From Aquaspirillum sp. LM1 (GTDB lineage: Bacteria; Pseudomonadota; Gammaproteobacteria; Burkholderiales; Aquaspirillaceae): a stretch of DNA of 64,000 bases. Below are positions 9,134 to 17,527 of this stretch, one piece after another. A program made the translations under genes and the position numbers. The notes below the pieces were generated by a model. The model made no database searches. It saw nothing but the letters and a program-made list of their open reading frames with translations, and was not told the origin of the DNA. How positions within the stretch are numbered: the first letter of the stretch is position 1; every line of letters starts with the position of its first letter. The DNA lies in NCBI RefSeq assembly GCF_002002905.1, contig NZ_CP019509.1, positions 3,281,001 to 3,345,000 of the forward strand. Reading direction: 5' to 3'.

Positions 9134-10021
9134 ATGACCGACATCGCGCCAAATTTTGTGGACTGGCTGAATGCGCGCTTCATTCAGCAAGGGGCTGAAG
9201 TGGAGTTTCGTCACGACGGCCACAGCATTGCCGCCCACGGTTTTGGCGTGGCGCTCGGTTCTGCCTTCCAGCCCATTATTGGCGCGGTTTCCGGGCGCAC
9301 GCTGGGCTGGGAAGGCCTGGTGCGTCCGCGCAACCTGGCAGGCCAGGCCCTGCCAGTGGCGGCGTTTCTCGACAACTTTGCCACCGGCAATGAAATGGCC
9401 AGGGTAGACCGCATCTGCCGCAGCCTGCACCTGGCCAACTTTGTTCGCGCCGCACCCAGCGACGGCTATCTATTCCTCAATCTGCATCCACGCCACCTGC
9501 TCAGTACCCGCCACCATGGCGAAGTGTTTGCCCGCATTGCCGAGGCCGCCAATGTGCCGCCCCAGCGCATTGTGATGGAAATCCTCGAACACAAAACCTC
9601 GGACGAAGCCCAGCTGGCCGAAGCGGTCAAGGCGCTGAAAGCCCGGGGTTTCCTGATTGCGCTGGACGACTTTGGCCAGGAAGGCCACAGCGTGCACTAC
9701 GACCGGCTGACCGCGCTGAAACCCAATATCGTCAAGTTCGACCGCAGCCTGATTGCCGGCGGCAGCGACGCGCGCCAGTACCTGCTGCGCCGGCTGGTGG
9801 GGGCCGTGCATGCCTTGGGTGCCACGGTGGTGGCCGAAGGGGTGGAAACCGACATCGAAGCCAATATGGCGCGCGAGGCCGGGGTGGACATGCTGCAGGG
9901 CTATCTGATTGGCCGACCGCATGGCGAGCTGAGCGAGGGGCGCTTGCCGGAGGGGGAGACTGCGCCTGTTTCATCGTACGCACCCACTCACACATACGCC
10001 CACATTTCAGCAATGCCCTGA
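9134..10021 (+). CDS. Stand-alone EAL-domain cyclic-di-GMP phosphodiesterase
   Basis: 295-residue protein made almost entirely of one EAL domain with a short N-terminal extension and no transmembrane or PAS region. The signature is EGLVR (residues 60-64) in place of EALVR, fitting ExLxR. Other catalytic and metal positions are present: N116, E149, D178-D179, K201, E235 and Q255. It is therefore expected to hydrolyse c-di-GMP to pGpG. The start at 9134 follows CAGGGAGATGG; the longer frame overlaps sbp and is rejected. Its 3' end overlaps the convergent hipA gene by 34 bases. Confidence 0.88.
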   Translation: MTDIAPNFVDWLNARFIQQGAEVEFRHDGHSIAAHGFGVALGSAFQPIIGAVSGRTLGWEGLVRPRNLAGQALPVAAFLDNFATGNEMARVDRICRSLHLANFVRAAPSDGYLFLNLHPRHLLSTRHHGEVFARIAEAANVPPQRIVMEILEHKTSDEAQLAEAVKALKARGFLIALDDFGQEGHSVHYDRLTALKPNIVKFDRSLIAGGSDARQYLLRRLVGAVHALGATVVAEGVETDIEANMAREAGVDMLQGYLIGRPHGELSEGRLPEGETAPVSSYAPTHTYAHISAMP

Positions 10022-11316
10022 ACCATATTGCTCAGTTGCTTGCATTGCTTCCCGATGTGCTCACTGATGGCATGCACCACGCGTGCTTCCGCTCCTTCAT
10101 TGACCGCTATCGCGCCGATGTGCTGACGGGCCTGTGCGGTTTGCTTGATGAGGCGGGTCAGTTCGTGTTGCAGCAGCCTGACGGGAATGTCTGCCTGTTT
10201 GGCAAAATTTGCCCACTCGTAGGCGCACAGTGCCGCTGGGTCAAAGGCGTCGCCAATTGCCATGGCATAGGTGTCTGCCAGATTAAGATCAGCGTAAGGG
10301 TGCGCGCATACCAAGTCGTAGGCTGGTGCCAGGCTTAATCCGCCTGGCCCGGTTTTGAAGCTCAGGTTTTTGGCATGGGCATCGGTATTGCTGATCAGCA
10401 CTTGAAAAATAACCCAGCGCAGCAAGGCCAGGCGCTCAAGTGCCGGGCGGGCGCTACACTTCAATACCTCAAACAGTTTGGGCAATGAGGCTCCCGCCCG
10501 ATACTCCCGCACATCTCGTCCATCGCCGTGTGGACGCTCATATTTTGCCGCTACTGCCAGCCCGAGCGCCTGGCAGCCGTCGATGACTGGCTGGCGCTGG
10601 ATTGCGCCAGTGTGCAGGCGTAGGCGGTCGAAACGTTCAATCAGCAATACCGGTTCTGGAATATGCCACAGGGTCACTGGCGCAACGGCCAAACCTGCTG
10701 CCTGGGCCAGGCGCATGCAATAGAATTCATTGCTGGTCAGCCCAGCCAACTGCGGGTTGAGGGGGTCTGGCTTCAGGATGTGTGTGGATGCCAGCGCCGG
10801 GCCATCCGCCAGCGCCCACTCGCCCGGGGCTGTTTCGTGGACGGCCAGTTTGTCCTGATAGCCGGCGATGGAAAGGCGTACTTTCTTATCCCAGATGGAA
10901 AAAGCCTGTTCGCGCCGTTTCTGGATGCGTTCGGACAGCTCTTCCCACGGTACCGGGCGCAAGCTGCTGACAGCGGGCTGAGCCTGATCGGGGGGCACAA
11001 TCCGCAAGGCACCGGCAGATTCACCACCAATCACCGCCAGTAGGCCCAGCACGCTGGTTTTGGATACCGCACACAGAATCGACACATCGTCCAGTGCCTG
11101 ACCTTCTGGCAGCAAGTTTTCAAAGAAGGTGCGCACTGCGCGGCTATGGGCTTCCGCACTGTGTGCAATGGGTATCAGGGGTAGCGATGGGCACAGGGCA
11201 AATGCATCGGTGCGGTTTAGCCAATCTGAGCTGTATTCAAAGGCATACTGATTGGCGTGGATATCGTGTGCAAGCCATCCCATAAAGGCGTTGTCCATCC
11301 AGACTTCCAGGCGCAT
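9988..11316 (-). CDS. hipA: HipA-family serine/threonine kinase toxin
   Basis: 442 residues with the HipA N-terminal subdomain and kinase core. NTDAHAKN at residues 310-317 is the catalytic loop and YDLV at 333-336 the metal-binding motif. RLSIAGYQDK around S149 matches the autophosphorylated activation loop of E. coli HipA. HipA kinases phosphorylate translation factors such as GltX and induce dormancy. The start ATG follows AAGGAGG located within the end of hipB, one base after the hipB stop. Length matches classic HipA, not the split or mini forms. Confidence 0.92.
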   Translation of the reverse strand: MRLEVWMDNAFMGWLAHDIHANQYAFEYSSDWLNRTDAFALCPSLPLIPIAHSAEAHSRAVRTFFENLLPEGQALDDVSILCAVSKTSVLGLLAVIGGESAGALRIVPPDQAQPAVSSLRPVPWEELSERIQKRREQAFSIWDKKVRLSIAGYQDKLAVHETAPGEWALADGPALASTHILKPDPLNPQLAGLTSNEFYCMRLAQAAGLAVAPVTLWHIPEPVLLIERFDRLRLHTGAIQRQPVIDGCQALGLAVAAKYERPHGDGRDVREYRAGASLPKLFEVLKCSARPALERLALLRWVIFQVLISNTDAHAKNLSFKTGPGGLSLAPAYDLVCAHPYADLNLADTYAMAIGDAFDPAALCAYEWANFAKQADIPVRLLQHELTRLIKQTAQARQHIGAIAVNEGAEARVVHAISEHIGKQCKQLSNMVQGIAEMWAYV

Positions 11317-11317
11317 T

Positions 11318-11623
11318 TCATGCCTCCTTGGCGGGCACTGGCTCGCTGCTCAGCAGCCGTCTGACGCGTTCTTGCTGCTCGCTCTGAATCGCAAACAACG
11401 ATACCCCCAGCGCTCTGGCTACCATCATGACCGTGCCCAGCCCTACCGTGGCCGGATTGGTTTCAATGTTCTGCATGGTTTGTTTGGCCACGCCCACGCT
11501 GAGTGCGGCTTCTTCCAGCGTGAGGCCGCTTTGGGTGCGCGCCGCACGGATATGTGCGCCCAGTTCCTGCGCGTTGGCAAGCAGTGGGTTGGTCGGCGTG
11601 GGCAGGGGTTTCACGCTTTTCAT
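11318..11623 (-). CDS. hipB: HipB-like antitoxin, XRE-family repressor
   Basis: 101 residues with a Cro/C1 helix-turn-helix at ~24-75 (LGAHIRAARTQSGLTLEEAA, VGVAKQTMQNIE). The C-terminal tail RLLSSEPVPAKEA is flexible, as in HipB. It would neutralise HipA and repress its own promoter through the operators at 11667-11743. Antitoxin-first order with a one-base gap to hipA is typical. Confidence 0.9.
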   Translation of the reverse strand: MKSVKPLPTPTNPLLANAQELGAHIRAARTQSGLTLEEAALSVGVAKQTMQNIETNPATVGLGTVMMVARALGVSLFAIQSEQQERVRRLLSSEPVPAKEA

Positions 11624-11666
11624 GAGGGATCCTGACGTTGGGGGCAGCCGATGACCAGAATAGCAA

Positions 11667-11743
11667 TATAAATCCTATTGTAGTAGGTTAATAGTGGTGA
11701 TTATCGCGGATTCTGAATTAAATCCTAATTTAGTGGGATTTAA
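11667..11743. promoter_or_regulatory. Two putative HipB operators and hipBA promoter region
   Basis: Two similar palindromes occur about 50 bases apart: one around AAATCCTATTGTAGTAGGTT and one around AAATCC...GGATTT (11719-11742). Both contain ATCC-N10-GG, resembling the TATCC-N8-GGATA operators of E. coli hipBA. The segment is notably AT-rich against the surrounding GC-rich DNA. The sites lie 44-120 bases before hipB. Confidence 0.6.
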
Positions 11744-11954
11744 ACTGAGGTGACTCCGCGGGCAAAATGACGCGTTTTCCACTGTTCAAACGGCTTTATT
11801 GTCCTGCGAGCAAGCACACGCTGGCTTCCCGATACCTCCCCTGCTGTTCTTTTAGATCTTCTTATTATAAAAAACACACTCATAAGCTTTGACCGTTCCT
11901 AGCGATCCCCAGTGTAATCAGGCCTTCCGTGACCTGATTCTGGCAAATGCTCCC

Positions 11955-12788
11955 ATGCAACTCAAACAACACAGTGTGCTTCCCGGCTTTGGCCTGGGCC
12001 TGGGCTACAGCCTGTTCTGGCTGTGTCTGATCGTGCTGCTGCCGCTGGCGGCGCTGGTGCTGAAAAGCGGCATGCTCGGAATAGAAGCCTTCTGGACCAC
12101 CGTCACCACCGATCGGGTGCTGGCTTCCTTGCGGCTGTCGTTTGGCGCGTCGCTGCTGGCGGCGGGGCTGAATGCGGTGTTTGGCCTGCTGGTGGCCTGG
12201 GTGCTGGTGCGCTATCCGTTTCCCGGCAAGCGGCTGATTGATGCACTGGTGGATTTGCCGTTTGCCCTGCCCACGGCGGTGGCCGGCATTGCGCTGACCA
12301 CACTGTATGCGCCCAATGGCTGGTTTGGCCAGTTGCTCACCCCGCTGGGCATCAAGGTGGCGTTTACCCCGCTGGGGATTGTGGTGGCGCTCACCTTCAT
12401 CGGCCTGCCGTTTGTGGTGCGCACGGTGCAACCGGTGCTGCAGGATCTGGAACCCGAGCTGGAAGAAGCCGCCACTTGCCTGGGCGCGCGGCGCTGGCAG
12501 ATTGTGCGCCGGGTGATTTTTCCGGCGGTGCTGCCCGCGCTGCTGACTGGCTTCACCCTGGCCTTTGCCCGCGCCACCGGTGAATTTGGCTCGGTCATCT
12601 TTATTGCCGGCAATATCCCCATGGTGTCGGAAATTACCCCCTTGCTGATCATCAGCAAGCTGGAGCAGTACGACTACGCCGGTGCCAGCGCGATTGCGGT
12701 GCTGATGCTGGGCATCTCGTTTGCCATGCTGCTGACCATCAACCTGATTCAGTGGTGGGCCAGCCGCCGTCCAGGCCTGGCGCGCTGA
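11955..12788 (+). CDS. cysT: Sulfate/thiosulfate ABC transporter permease CysT
   Basis: 277-residue inner-membrane permease with about six hydrophobic segments and the EAA loop motif [30 protein letters not shown] that docks on CysA. The ATG at 11955 gives [19 protein letters not shown], the normal family start; an in-frame TTG at 11889 would add an unrelated 22 residues. First gene of cysTWA, whose binding proteins lie upstream beyond hipBA. CysB control is expected, but I cannot define a site. Confidence 0.93.
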   Translation: MQLKQHSVLPGFGLGLGYSLFWLCLIVLLPLAALVLKSGMLGIEAFWTTVTTDRVLASLRLSFGASLLAAGLNAVFGLLVAWVLVRYPFPGKRLIDALVDLPFALPTAVAGIALTTLYAPNGWFGQLLTPLGIKVAFTPLGIVVALTFIGLPFVVRTVQPVLQDLEPELEEAATCLGARRWQIVRRVIFPAVLPALLTGFTLAFARATGEFGSVIFIAGNIPMVSEITPLLIISKLEQYDYAGASAIAVLMLGISFAMLLTINLIQWWASRRPGLAR

Positions 12789-12839
12789 TTTCCCCTGGTG
12801 TGCTCCGACCCCCTGTTGCTTACCTTTCGAGGATTTTCC

Positions 12840-13793
12840 ATGCATGCAATTTCTGCGGCGGACGCCCGCACTCAGTCCACCACCGAACCGGCACCGGTGC
12901 GCTGGCTGCTGACGGGCGTGGCACTGTGTTATCTGGCGATTTTTTTGCTGACGCCGTTGGTCAGCGTGTTTTACGAAGCCCTGTCCAAGGGTGTGGCGCT
13001 GTACTGGGCGGCACTGATCGACCCGGAGGCGCGTTCGGCCATCGAGCTGACGCTGTGGGCCACATTGATTGCCGTACCGCTGAACCTGGTGTTTGGCGTG
13101 GCGGCGGCGTGGGCGATTGCCAAGTTTGAGTTTCGCGGCAAGCAGGTGCTGATCACCCTGATTGACCTGCCGTTTTCGGTGTCGCCGGTGGTGGCCGGGC
13201 TGATCTACGTGCTGCTGTTTGGCGCACAAGGCTGGCTGGGGCCCTGGCTGTCGGCACACGACGTGAAAATCATTTTTGCCATCCCCGGCATTGTGCTGGC
13301 CACGGTGTTTGTCACCTTTCCGTTTGTCGCCCGCGAGCTGATTCCGCTGATGCAGGCGCAGGGTACCGATGAAGAACAGGCGGCGCTGGTGCTGGGTGCA
13401 TCGGGCTGGCAAACCTTTTACCGGGTGACGCTGCCGAATATCAAATGGGGCCTGCTGTATGGGGTGATCTTGTGTACTGCCCGGGCGATGGGCGAGTTTG
13501 GCGCGGTCAGTGTGGTGTCCGGGCATATTCGCGGCGAAACCAACACCATTCCGCTGCATGTGGAAATTTTGTACAACGAATACAACTTTGTCGGCGCCTT
13601 TGCCTGCGCCTCGCTGCTGGCGCTAACCGCCTTGCTGACGCTGGGGCTGAAGTCGCTGGTGGAATGGCGCGCCAGCCGTCCGGCGGCCAGCCGGGCCATC
13701 CCGACCGAAGTGCTGGCCCGCGCCGCAGCCAGCCCTGCTGCCGACGCGCCAGGTGCCCCGGCGGCCCGGCTGCCGATGGCTGAAACCTACTGA
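12840..13793 (+). CDS. cysW: Sulfate/thiosulfate ABC transporter permease CysW
   Basis: 317-residue second permease subunit, with multiple membrane segments and the coupling motif [31 protein letters not shown]. The ATG at 12840 follows CGAGGATTTTCC. The C-terminal tail is rich in alanine and proline ([18 protein letters not shown]) and longer than in E. coli, probably disordered. It pairs with CysT to form the channel. Confidence 0.93.
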   Translation: MHAISAADARTQSTTEPAPVRWLLTGVALCYLAIFLLTPLVSVFYEALSKGVALYWAALIDPEARSAIELTLWATLIAVPLNLVFGVAAAWAIAKFEFRGKQVLITLIDLPFSVSPVVAGLIYVLLFGAQGWLGPWLSAHDVKIIFAIPGIVLATVFVTFPFVARELIPLMQAQGTDEEQAALVLGASGWQTFYRVTLPNIKWGLLYGVILCTARAMGEFGAVSVVSGHIRGETNTIPLHVEILYNEYNFVGAFACASLLALTALLTLGLKSLVEWRASRPAASRAIPTEVLARAAASPAADAPGAPAARLPMAETY

Positions 13794-13825
13794 TTGCCCC
13801 GTCGACTTGCTTCCAGGATACGACC

Positions 13826-14899
13826 ATGAGTATTGAAATCCGCAACCTGCGTAAAACCTTTGGCCAGTTCGACGTGCTCAAGGAACTGAGCCTCACCGTT
13901 GAATCTGGCGAACTGCTCGCCCTGCTCGGCCCGTCCGGGTGTGGCAAAACCACCTTGCTGCGCATCATTGCCGGTCTGGAAACCGCCGACGCCGGCCAGG
14001 TGCTGTTTCACGGCGAAGACGCCACCCAGCGTACCGTGTCCGAGCGCCAGGTGGGCTTTGTGTTCCAGCATTACGCGCTGTTCCGCCATATGACCGTGTT
14101 TGACAATGTCGCGTTTGGCCTGAGCGTGCGCCCGCGCGCCAGCCGGCCCAGCAAGCTGGAGATCCGCGAACGGGTGATGCGCCTGCTGAAACTGGTGCAG
14201 CTGGACTGGCTGGCCGATGCCTACCCGGACCAGTTGTCCGGTGGCCAGCGCCAGCGCATTGCCCTGGCACGCTCGCTGGCGGTGGAACCCAGCGTGCTGT
14301 TGCTAGATGAACCGTTTGGCGCGCTGGACGCCAAGGTGCGCAAGGATTTGCGTCGCTGGCTGCGTCAGCTGCACGACGACATCCACCTGACCAGCGTGTT
14401 TGTCACCCACGACCAGGAAGAAGCGCTGGAAGTGTCTGACCGCGTGGTGGTGATGAACCGTGGGGTGATTGAGCAGGTGGGCCGTCCGGAAGAGATTTAC
14501 GAACACCCGGCCAGCCCGTTTGTCACCCAGTTTCTGGGCGATGTGAACCTGTTCCATGGCCGGGTCAACGTCAATCAAGTGGAAATTGGCGATTACGCCC
14601 ATCCGCTGGAAACTTCAGTCAGCCACCATGGCAATGGCGACGCCAGCATTTATATCCGCCCGCACGACCTGGCGCTGAGTCGCGAGCCGGGCCAGGCGCT
14701 GGCCACCGGCACGGTGGAGCATATCCACACCGTCGGCCCGATTGTGCGGGTGGAGCTGCGCCGGCAGGGCAGCGGCGATTTGATCGACGCCGCGCTGACC
14801 CGCGACGACTACCAGACTTTGCGGCTGATGTTGGGCGATACGGTGTATGTGCGCCCGCGCAAGCTGGCGGTGTTTCTGGATGATGGGGCGAATATTTGA
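13826..14899 (+). CDS. cysA: Sulfate/thiosulfate import ATP-binding protein CysA
   Basis: 357 residues. Walker A GPSGCGKT at 35-42, Q-loop FVFQHYALF, signature [16 protein letters not shown], Walker [12 protein letters not shown], switch histidine VTHDQEEAL, then a C-terminal TOBE-like regulatory domain from ~240. It powers sulfate import through CysTW. The ATG follows CCAGGATACGACC. The stop codon is followed with no gap by the inverted-repeat element at 14900. Confidence 0.95.
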   Translation: MSIEIRNLRKTFGQFDVLKELSLTVESGELLALLGPSGCGKTTLLRIIAGLETADAGQVLFHGEDATQRTVSERQVGFVFQHYALFRHMTVFDNVAFGLSVRPRASRPSKLEIRERVMRLLKLVQLDWLADAYPDQLSGGQRQRIALARSLAVEPSVLLLDEPFGALDAKVRKDLRRWLRQLHDDIHLTSVFVTHDQEEALEVSDRVVVMNRGVIEQVGRPEEIYEHPASPFVTQFLGDVNLFHGRVNVNQVEIGDYAHPLETSVSHHGNGDASIYIRPHDLALSREPGQALATGTVEHIHTVGPIVRVELRRQGSGDLIDAALTRDDYQTLRLMLGDTVYVRPRKLAVFLDDGANI

Positions 14900-15006
14900 G
14901 GATACGCTGAGAACGGGGGCATTGCCGCGAAGGGGGGCTCCAGGGTGTTGATTTTACTGGATGTTACTTTTGGCAAACACGACTTTCTGAACCAGTCAGC
15001 GCGTCC
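14900..15006. repeat. Short inverted-repeat (MITE-like) element abutting the cysA stop
   Basis: A 107-base segment with ends GGATACGCTGA and TCAGCGCGTCC, aligning along its length with 46032-46142 (shared internal GCATT/TCATT-CCGCGAAGG, TTTTGGCAAA and TTTCTGAA). It starts on the base after the cysA stop codon. It is non-coding and too short for a transposase. Confidence 0.7.
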
Positions 15007-15052
15007 TTAAGCAAGGCTGAAAACCTCGTTGCCTGGCGCAACTGGGTTAAGC

Positions 15053-15160
15053 GCCGCTCACAAAACCCTCCTGGCGTTGTTGCGCGGCCTTGCCGTATTG
15101 CTTGTACTGTCTGCGGCCGCACGCCTAGCCAGGCGCGCTGCGCTGAGTTTCGTGAGCGGC
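15053..15160. repeat. 108-bp element with inverted ends; only content of the cysA-15396 gap besides hairpins
   Basis: GCCGCTCACAAAAC at 15053-15066 is mirrored by GTTTCGTGAGCGGC at 15147-15160, with one extra/changed base. The interior contains TTGCGCGGCCTTGCCGTATT and a GCGGCCGC site but no gene. It looks like a second, unrelated family of intergenic repeat and could fold as one long hairpin in RNA. Confidence 0.5.
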
Positions 15161-15196
15161 TCTCATCCCGACGCACAGCCCCCGCCTGGCACCTTG

Positions 15197-15229
15197 CACG
15201 GCCCGCTGGCATGACGCTGGCGGGCCGTG
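15197..15229 (+). terminator. Strong GC hairpin
   Basis: CACGGCCCGC pairs perfectly with GCGGGCCGTG around a 13-base loop. No long U-tract follows. It may end read-through from cysA or stabilise transcript ends. The remaining 165 bases to the next gene show no clear feature beyond TGTATGAT, a possible -10 element. Confidence 0.5.
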
Positions 15230-15395
15230 GCGTTTGCAGGGGGACGCTCAAGCGTGACCAATACGGGGGCGTTGTTCCGGATGCGCGCCCTGATTCAGCC
15301 TGCGGTGCGTCATTCATGCGCTTGTTCCACTCCGCCCGCGTCCCGACGACTGTTGTATGATGGCGCAATCCCCCAACCCTCGCGAAATCCCTGCC

Positions 15396-16205
15396 ATGAA
15401 TCTTGTCACCTACCTGGGCAAACAGGTGCTGGGCGTGCTGGCCAGCTATCGGAACGGCGATATCGCCGTGGACATCTGCGGCGTATACCCGCAATGGGAC
15501 AACCGTCTGCGGGTGTTTTTTCCGCGCGGCCACAGCCTGCAAGTGGGCGAACTGGCCACCCTGCATCTGGACAATCGCAGCGGGGTGGACGAGTTTGACT
15601 CGGCCATCCGTGTTTACCGCGCCTCGTACAAAGGCCGGGTGCTCAGCGTGGAAGACGATTGGGCGCTGCTGGAGCCGCGCGAGTGCGTGCTGATGCACAG
15701 CTTTACCCCAGCGGTGGAAATCACCGAACCGGGCTATGCCTTTCCGCCCGATGCCCGTCCGGAGCACCCGGTGCCCGTCTCGCCGCTGGTCAACTTGCCA
15801 CGCATCGAGGGCCGCGATCGGGAAAACAAGGTGGGCGTGCTGATCACCCAGGCACAAGAACAGCCGCACACCACCGTGCTGGCGTTCTTGTCCAGCGAAG
15901 ACGACGACATCTTTTTGATCACCTTCCCGGAAACCTTCAAGTCGCGCCTGCTCAAGCGCAACCCGCACTGCTTTTTTGTGATGGACGAACGCGCCACCTT
16001 TACCTTTGAGCGTGCCATCCAGTGGAACTACACCATCATCGAAGGCGACGCCCACCAGATTGCCAACGGCAGCGCGCTGTTCGAATCGGTGCGCCAGGCC
16101 TTCATCGACAAGAATCCGTGGGAGCTGCCATTTTTCCTGCGCGAAGACCTGGAGATGTACCACATCCGCTGCCAGCGCGTGGTGTGCCCCGGCATTCGCC
16201 ACTGA
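15396..16205 (+). CDS. Conserved hypothetical protein with a possible split-barrel domain
   Basis: 269 residues, no signal peptide or membrane segment. The C-terminal half (~residues 145-250: VGVLITQAQEQPHTTVLAFLSSEDDDIFLITF...RNPHCFFVMDERATF) has the strand pattern of pyridoxamine-5'-phosphate-oxidase-like split barrels, which bind flavins or haem. The N-terminal half is strand-rich and could be a PilZ-like barrel, but I see no clear RxxxR...DxSxxG motif. The ATG at 15396 is preferred; two adjacent ATGs at 15357/15360 are alternatives with no better ribosome site. The function is unknown. Confidence 0.7.
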   Translation: MNLVTYLGKQVLGVLASYRNGDIAVDICGVYPQWDNRLRVFFPRGHSLQVGELATLHLDNRSGVDEFDSAIRVYRASYKGRVLSVEDDWALLEPRECVLMHSFTPAVEITEPGYAFPPDARPEHPVPVSPLVNLPRIEGRDRENKVGVLITQAQEQPHTTVLAFLSSEDDDIFLITFPETFKSRLLKRNPHCFFVMDERATFTFERAIQWNYTIIEGDAHQIANGSALFESVRQAFIDKNPWELPFFLREDLEMYHIRCQRVVCPGIRH

Positions 16206-16344
16206 GCCGGCGCGCCGGTATGCCGCTGGCGCATACTGGTCATCACGCCAGCCAGATGGGAAACCCCGGCTGGCCTTGTTACAGTGTGATGACCTGTAGC
16301 CTTGTTCCGATTTTTTTTTGTTTATTTCAGCTAAGGAAAACACC

Positions 16345-17424
16345 ATGTTGCTGTCCCGTCTGAAAACCCTGGCCGTCGCGCTGACGGTGGCTGTTTCCGG
16401 CCTGGGCGCGGCCCATGCCGCTGACCCGGTCAAGGCCGGCTTTGTTTATATCGGCCCGACTGGCGACCACGGCTGGACCTACGCCCACGACGTGGGCCGC
16501 AAGGCGCTGGAAGCCCAGTCTGGCGGCAAAGTGGCCACCACCTTTGTCGAAAACGTGCCGGAAACCGCCGACGCTGAGCGGGTATTCCGCGACCTGGCGC
16601 AAAAAGGCCATAAAGTGGTGTTTGGCACCTCGTTTGGCTACATGAACCAGATGGTGAAAGTGGCCAAAGCCTTCCCCAACACCATCTTCATGCACGCCAC
16701 CGGCTACAAAACCAGCGCCAACCTGGGCGTGTACGACGTGCGCACCTACGAAGGTGCCTACATGCTGGGCGTGGTGGCCGGCAAGATGAGCAAGGGCAAC
16801 AAGCTGGGCGTGGTGGCCTCCATCCCCATTCCGGAAGTGATCCGCAACATCAACGCCTTCACCCTGGGCGCGCGCAGCGTCAACCCGGCCATCACCACCC
16901 GCGCCATCTGGGTGAATGCCTGGTTTGACCCGGGCAAGGAACGCGAAGCCGCCCTGGCGCTGATTTCGCAAGGCTGTGACGTGCTGATGCAGAACACCGA
17001 TTCGCCCGCCGTGGTGCAGGCCGCGCAGGAAAAAGGCGTGCTGGCGTTTGGCTGGGATTCCGACATGAGCAAGTTTGGCGGCAAGGCCCACCTGGCTGCT
17101 TCGGTGCTGAACTGGGGGGTGATCTACAAGAAAACCCTGGACGAAGTGCAAGCCGGCACCTGGAAAACCGGCGACCTGTGGTGGGGCGTGAAAGAAGGCG
17201 CGGTGAATATCGACAACTTTGGCCCGGCAGTGCCTGCCGACGTCAAGAAGCTGGCCGAACAACGCCGCGACGCCATCAAGGCCGGCAAGCTGCACCCGTT
17301 TGGCGGCCCGATCAAGGATCAGTCCGGCAAGGAAGTGCTGGCCAGCGGCAAAAGCTATACCGATGCCGAGCTGAAAAAAATGAGCTTCTACGTGCAAGGC
17401 GTGGAAGGCAATATTCCCAAGTGA
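16345..17424 (+). CDS. BMP-family (PnrA/BmpA-type) periplasmic substrate-binding protein
   Basis: 359 residues with a signal peptide ending AAHAAD. Family landmarks are GFVYIGPTGDHGWTYAHD, GTSFGYMNQMVKVAKAFPNTIFMHATGYKT, RTYEGAYMLGVVAGKMSK and FGWDSDMS. BMP proteins bind purine nucleosides or related ligands for ABC importers. The gene is followed about 100 bases later by adenine deaminase, consistent with a purine ligand. No permease or ATPase of this system is in the window. TAAGGAAAAC precedes the ATG. No lipobox cysteine is seen, so it is likely soluble. Confidence 0.9.
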   Translation: MLLSRLKTLAVALTVAVSGLGAAHAADPVKAGFVYIGPTGDHGWTYAHDVGRKALEAQSGGKVATTFVENVPETADAERVFRDLAQKGHKVVFGTSFGYMNQMVKVAKAFPNTIFMHATGYKTSANLGVYDVRTYEGAYMLGVVAGKMSKGNKLGVVASIPIPEVIRNINAFTLGARSVNPAITTRAIWVNAWFDPGKEREAALALISQGCDVLMQNTDSPAVVQAAQEKGVLAFGWDSDMSKFGGKAHLAASVLNWGVIYKKTLDEVQAGTWKTGDLWWGVKEGAVNIDNFGPAVPADVKKLAEQRRDAIKAGKLHPFGGPIKDQSGKEVLASGKSYTDAELKKMSFYVQGVEGNIPK

Positions 17425-17467
17425 TCCAGCTTGCCTGAGCGATCCTGAAGGGCGTTTGCCCTGTTCT

Positions 17468-17506
17468 GCATCACGCCACGGCTGCCCTGCGCCCGTGGCG
17501 TGATGC
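17468..17506 (+). terminator. Hairpin between the BMP gene and adenine deaminase
   Basis: GCATCACGCCACGG pairs perfectly with CCGTGGCGTGATGC around an 11-base loop. A TTA follows but no long U-run. It sits 22 bases before the deaminase start and may uncouple the abundant binding protein from the enzyme. Confidence 0.55.
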
Positions 17507-17527
17507 GTTATCCCCAAGGAGTTTTTC

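Noticed and set aside
11880-13559. 559-codon open frame on the minus strand opposite cysT and cysW
   Set aside because: Low-complexity Gln/His/Arg product with no ribosome site, fully covered by clear permease genes.
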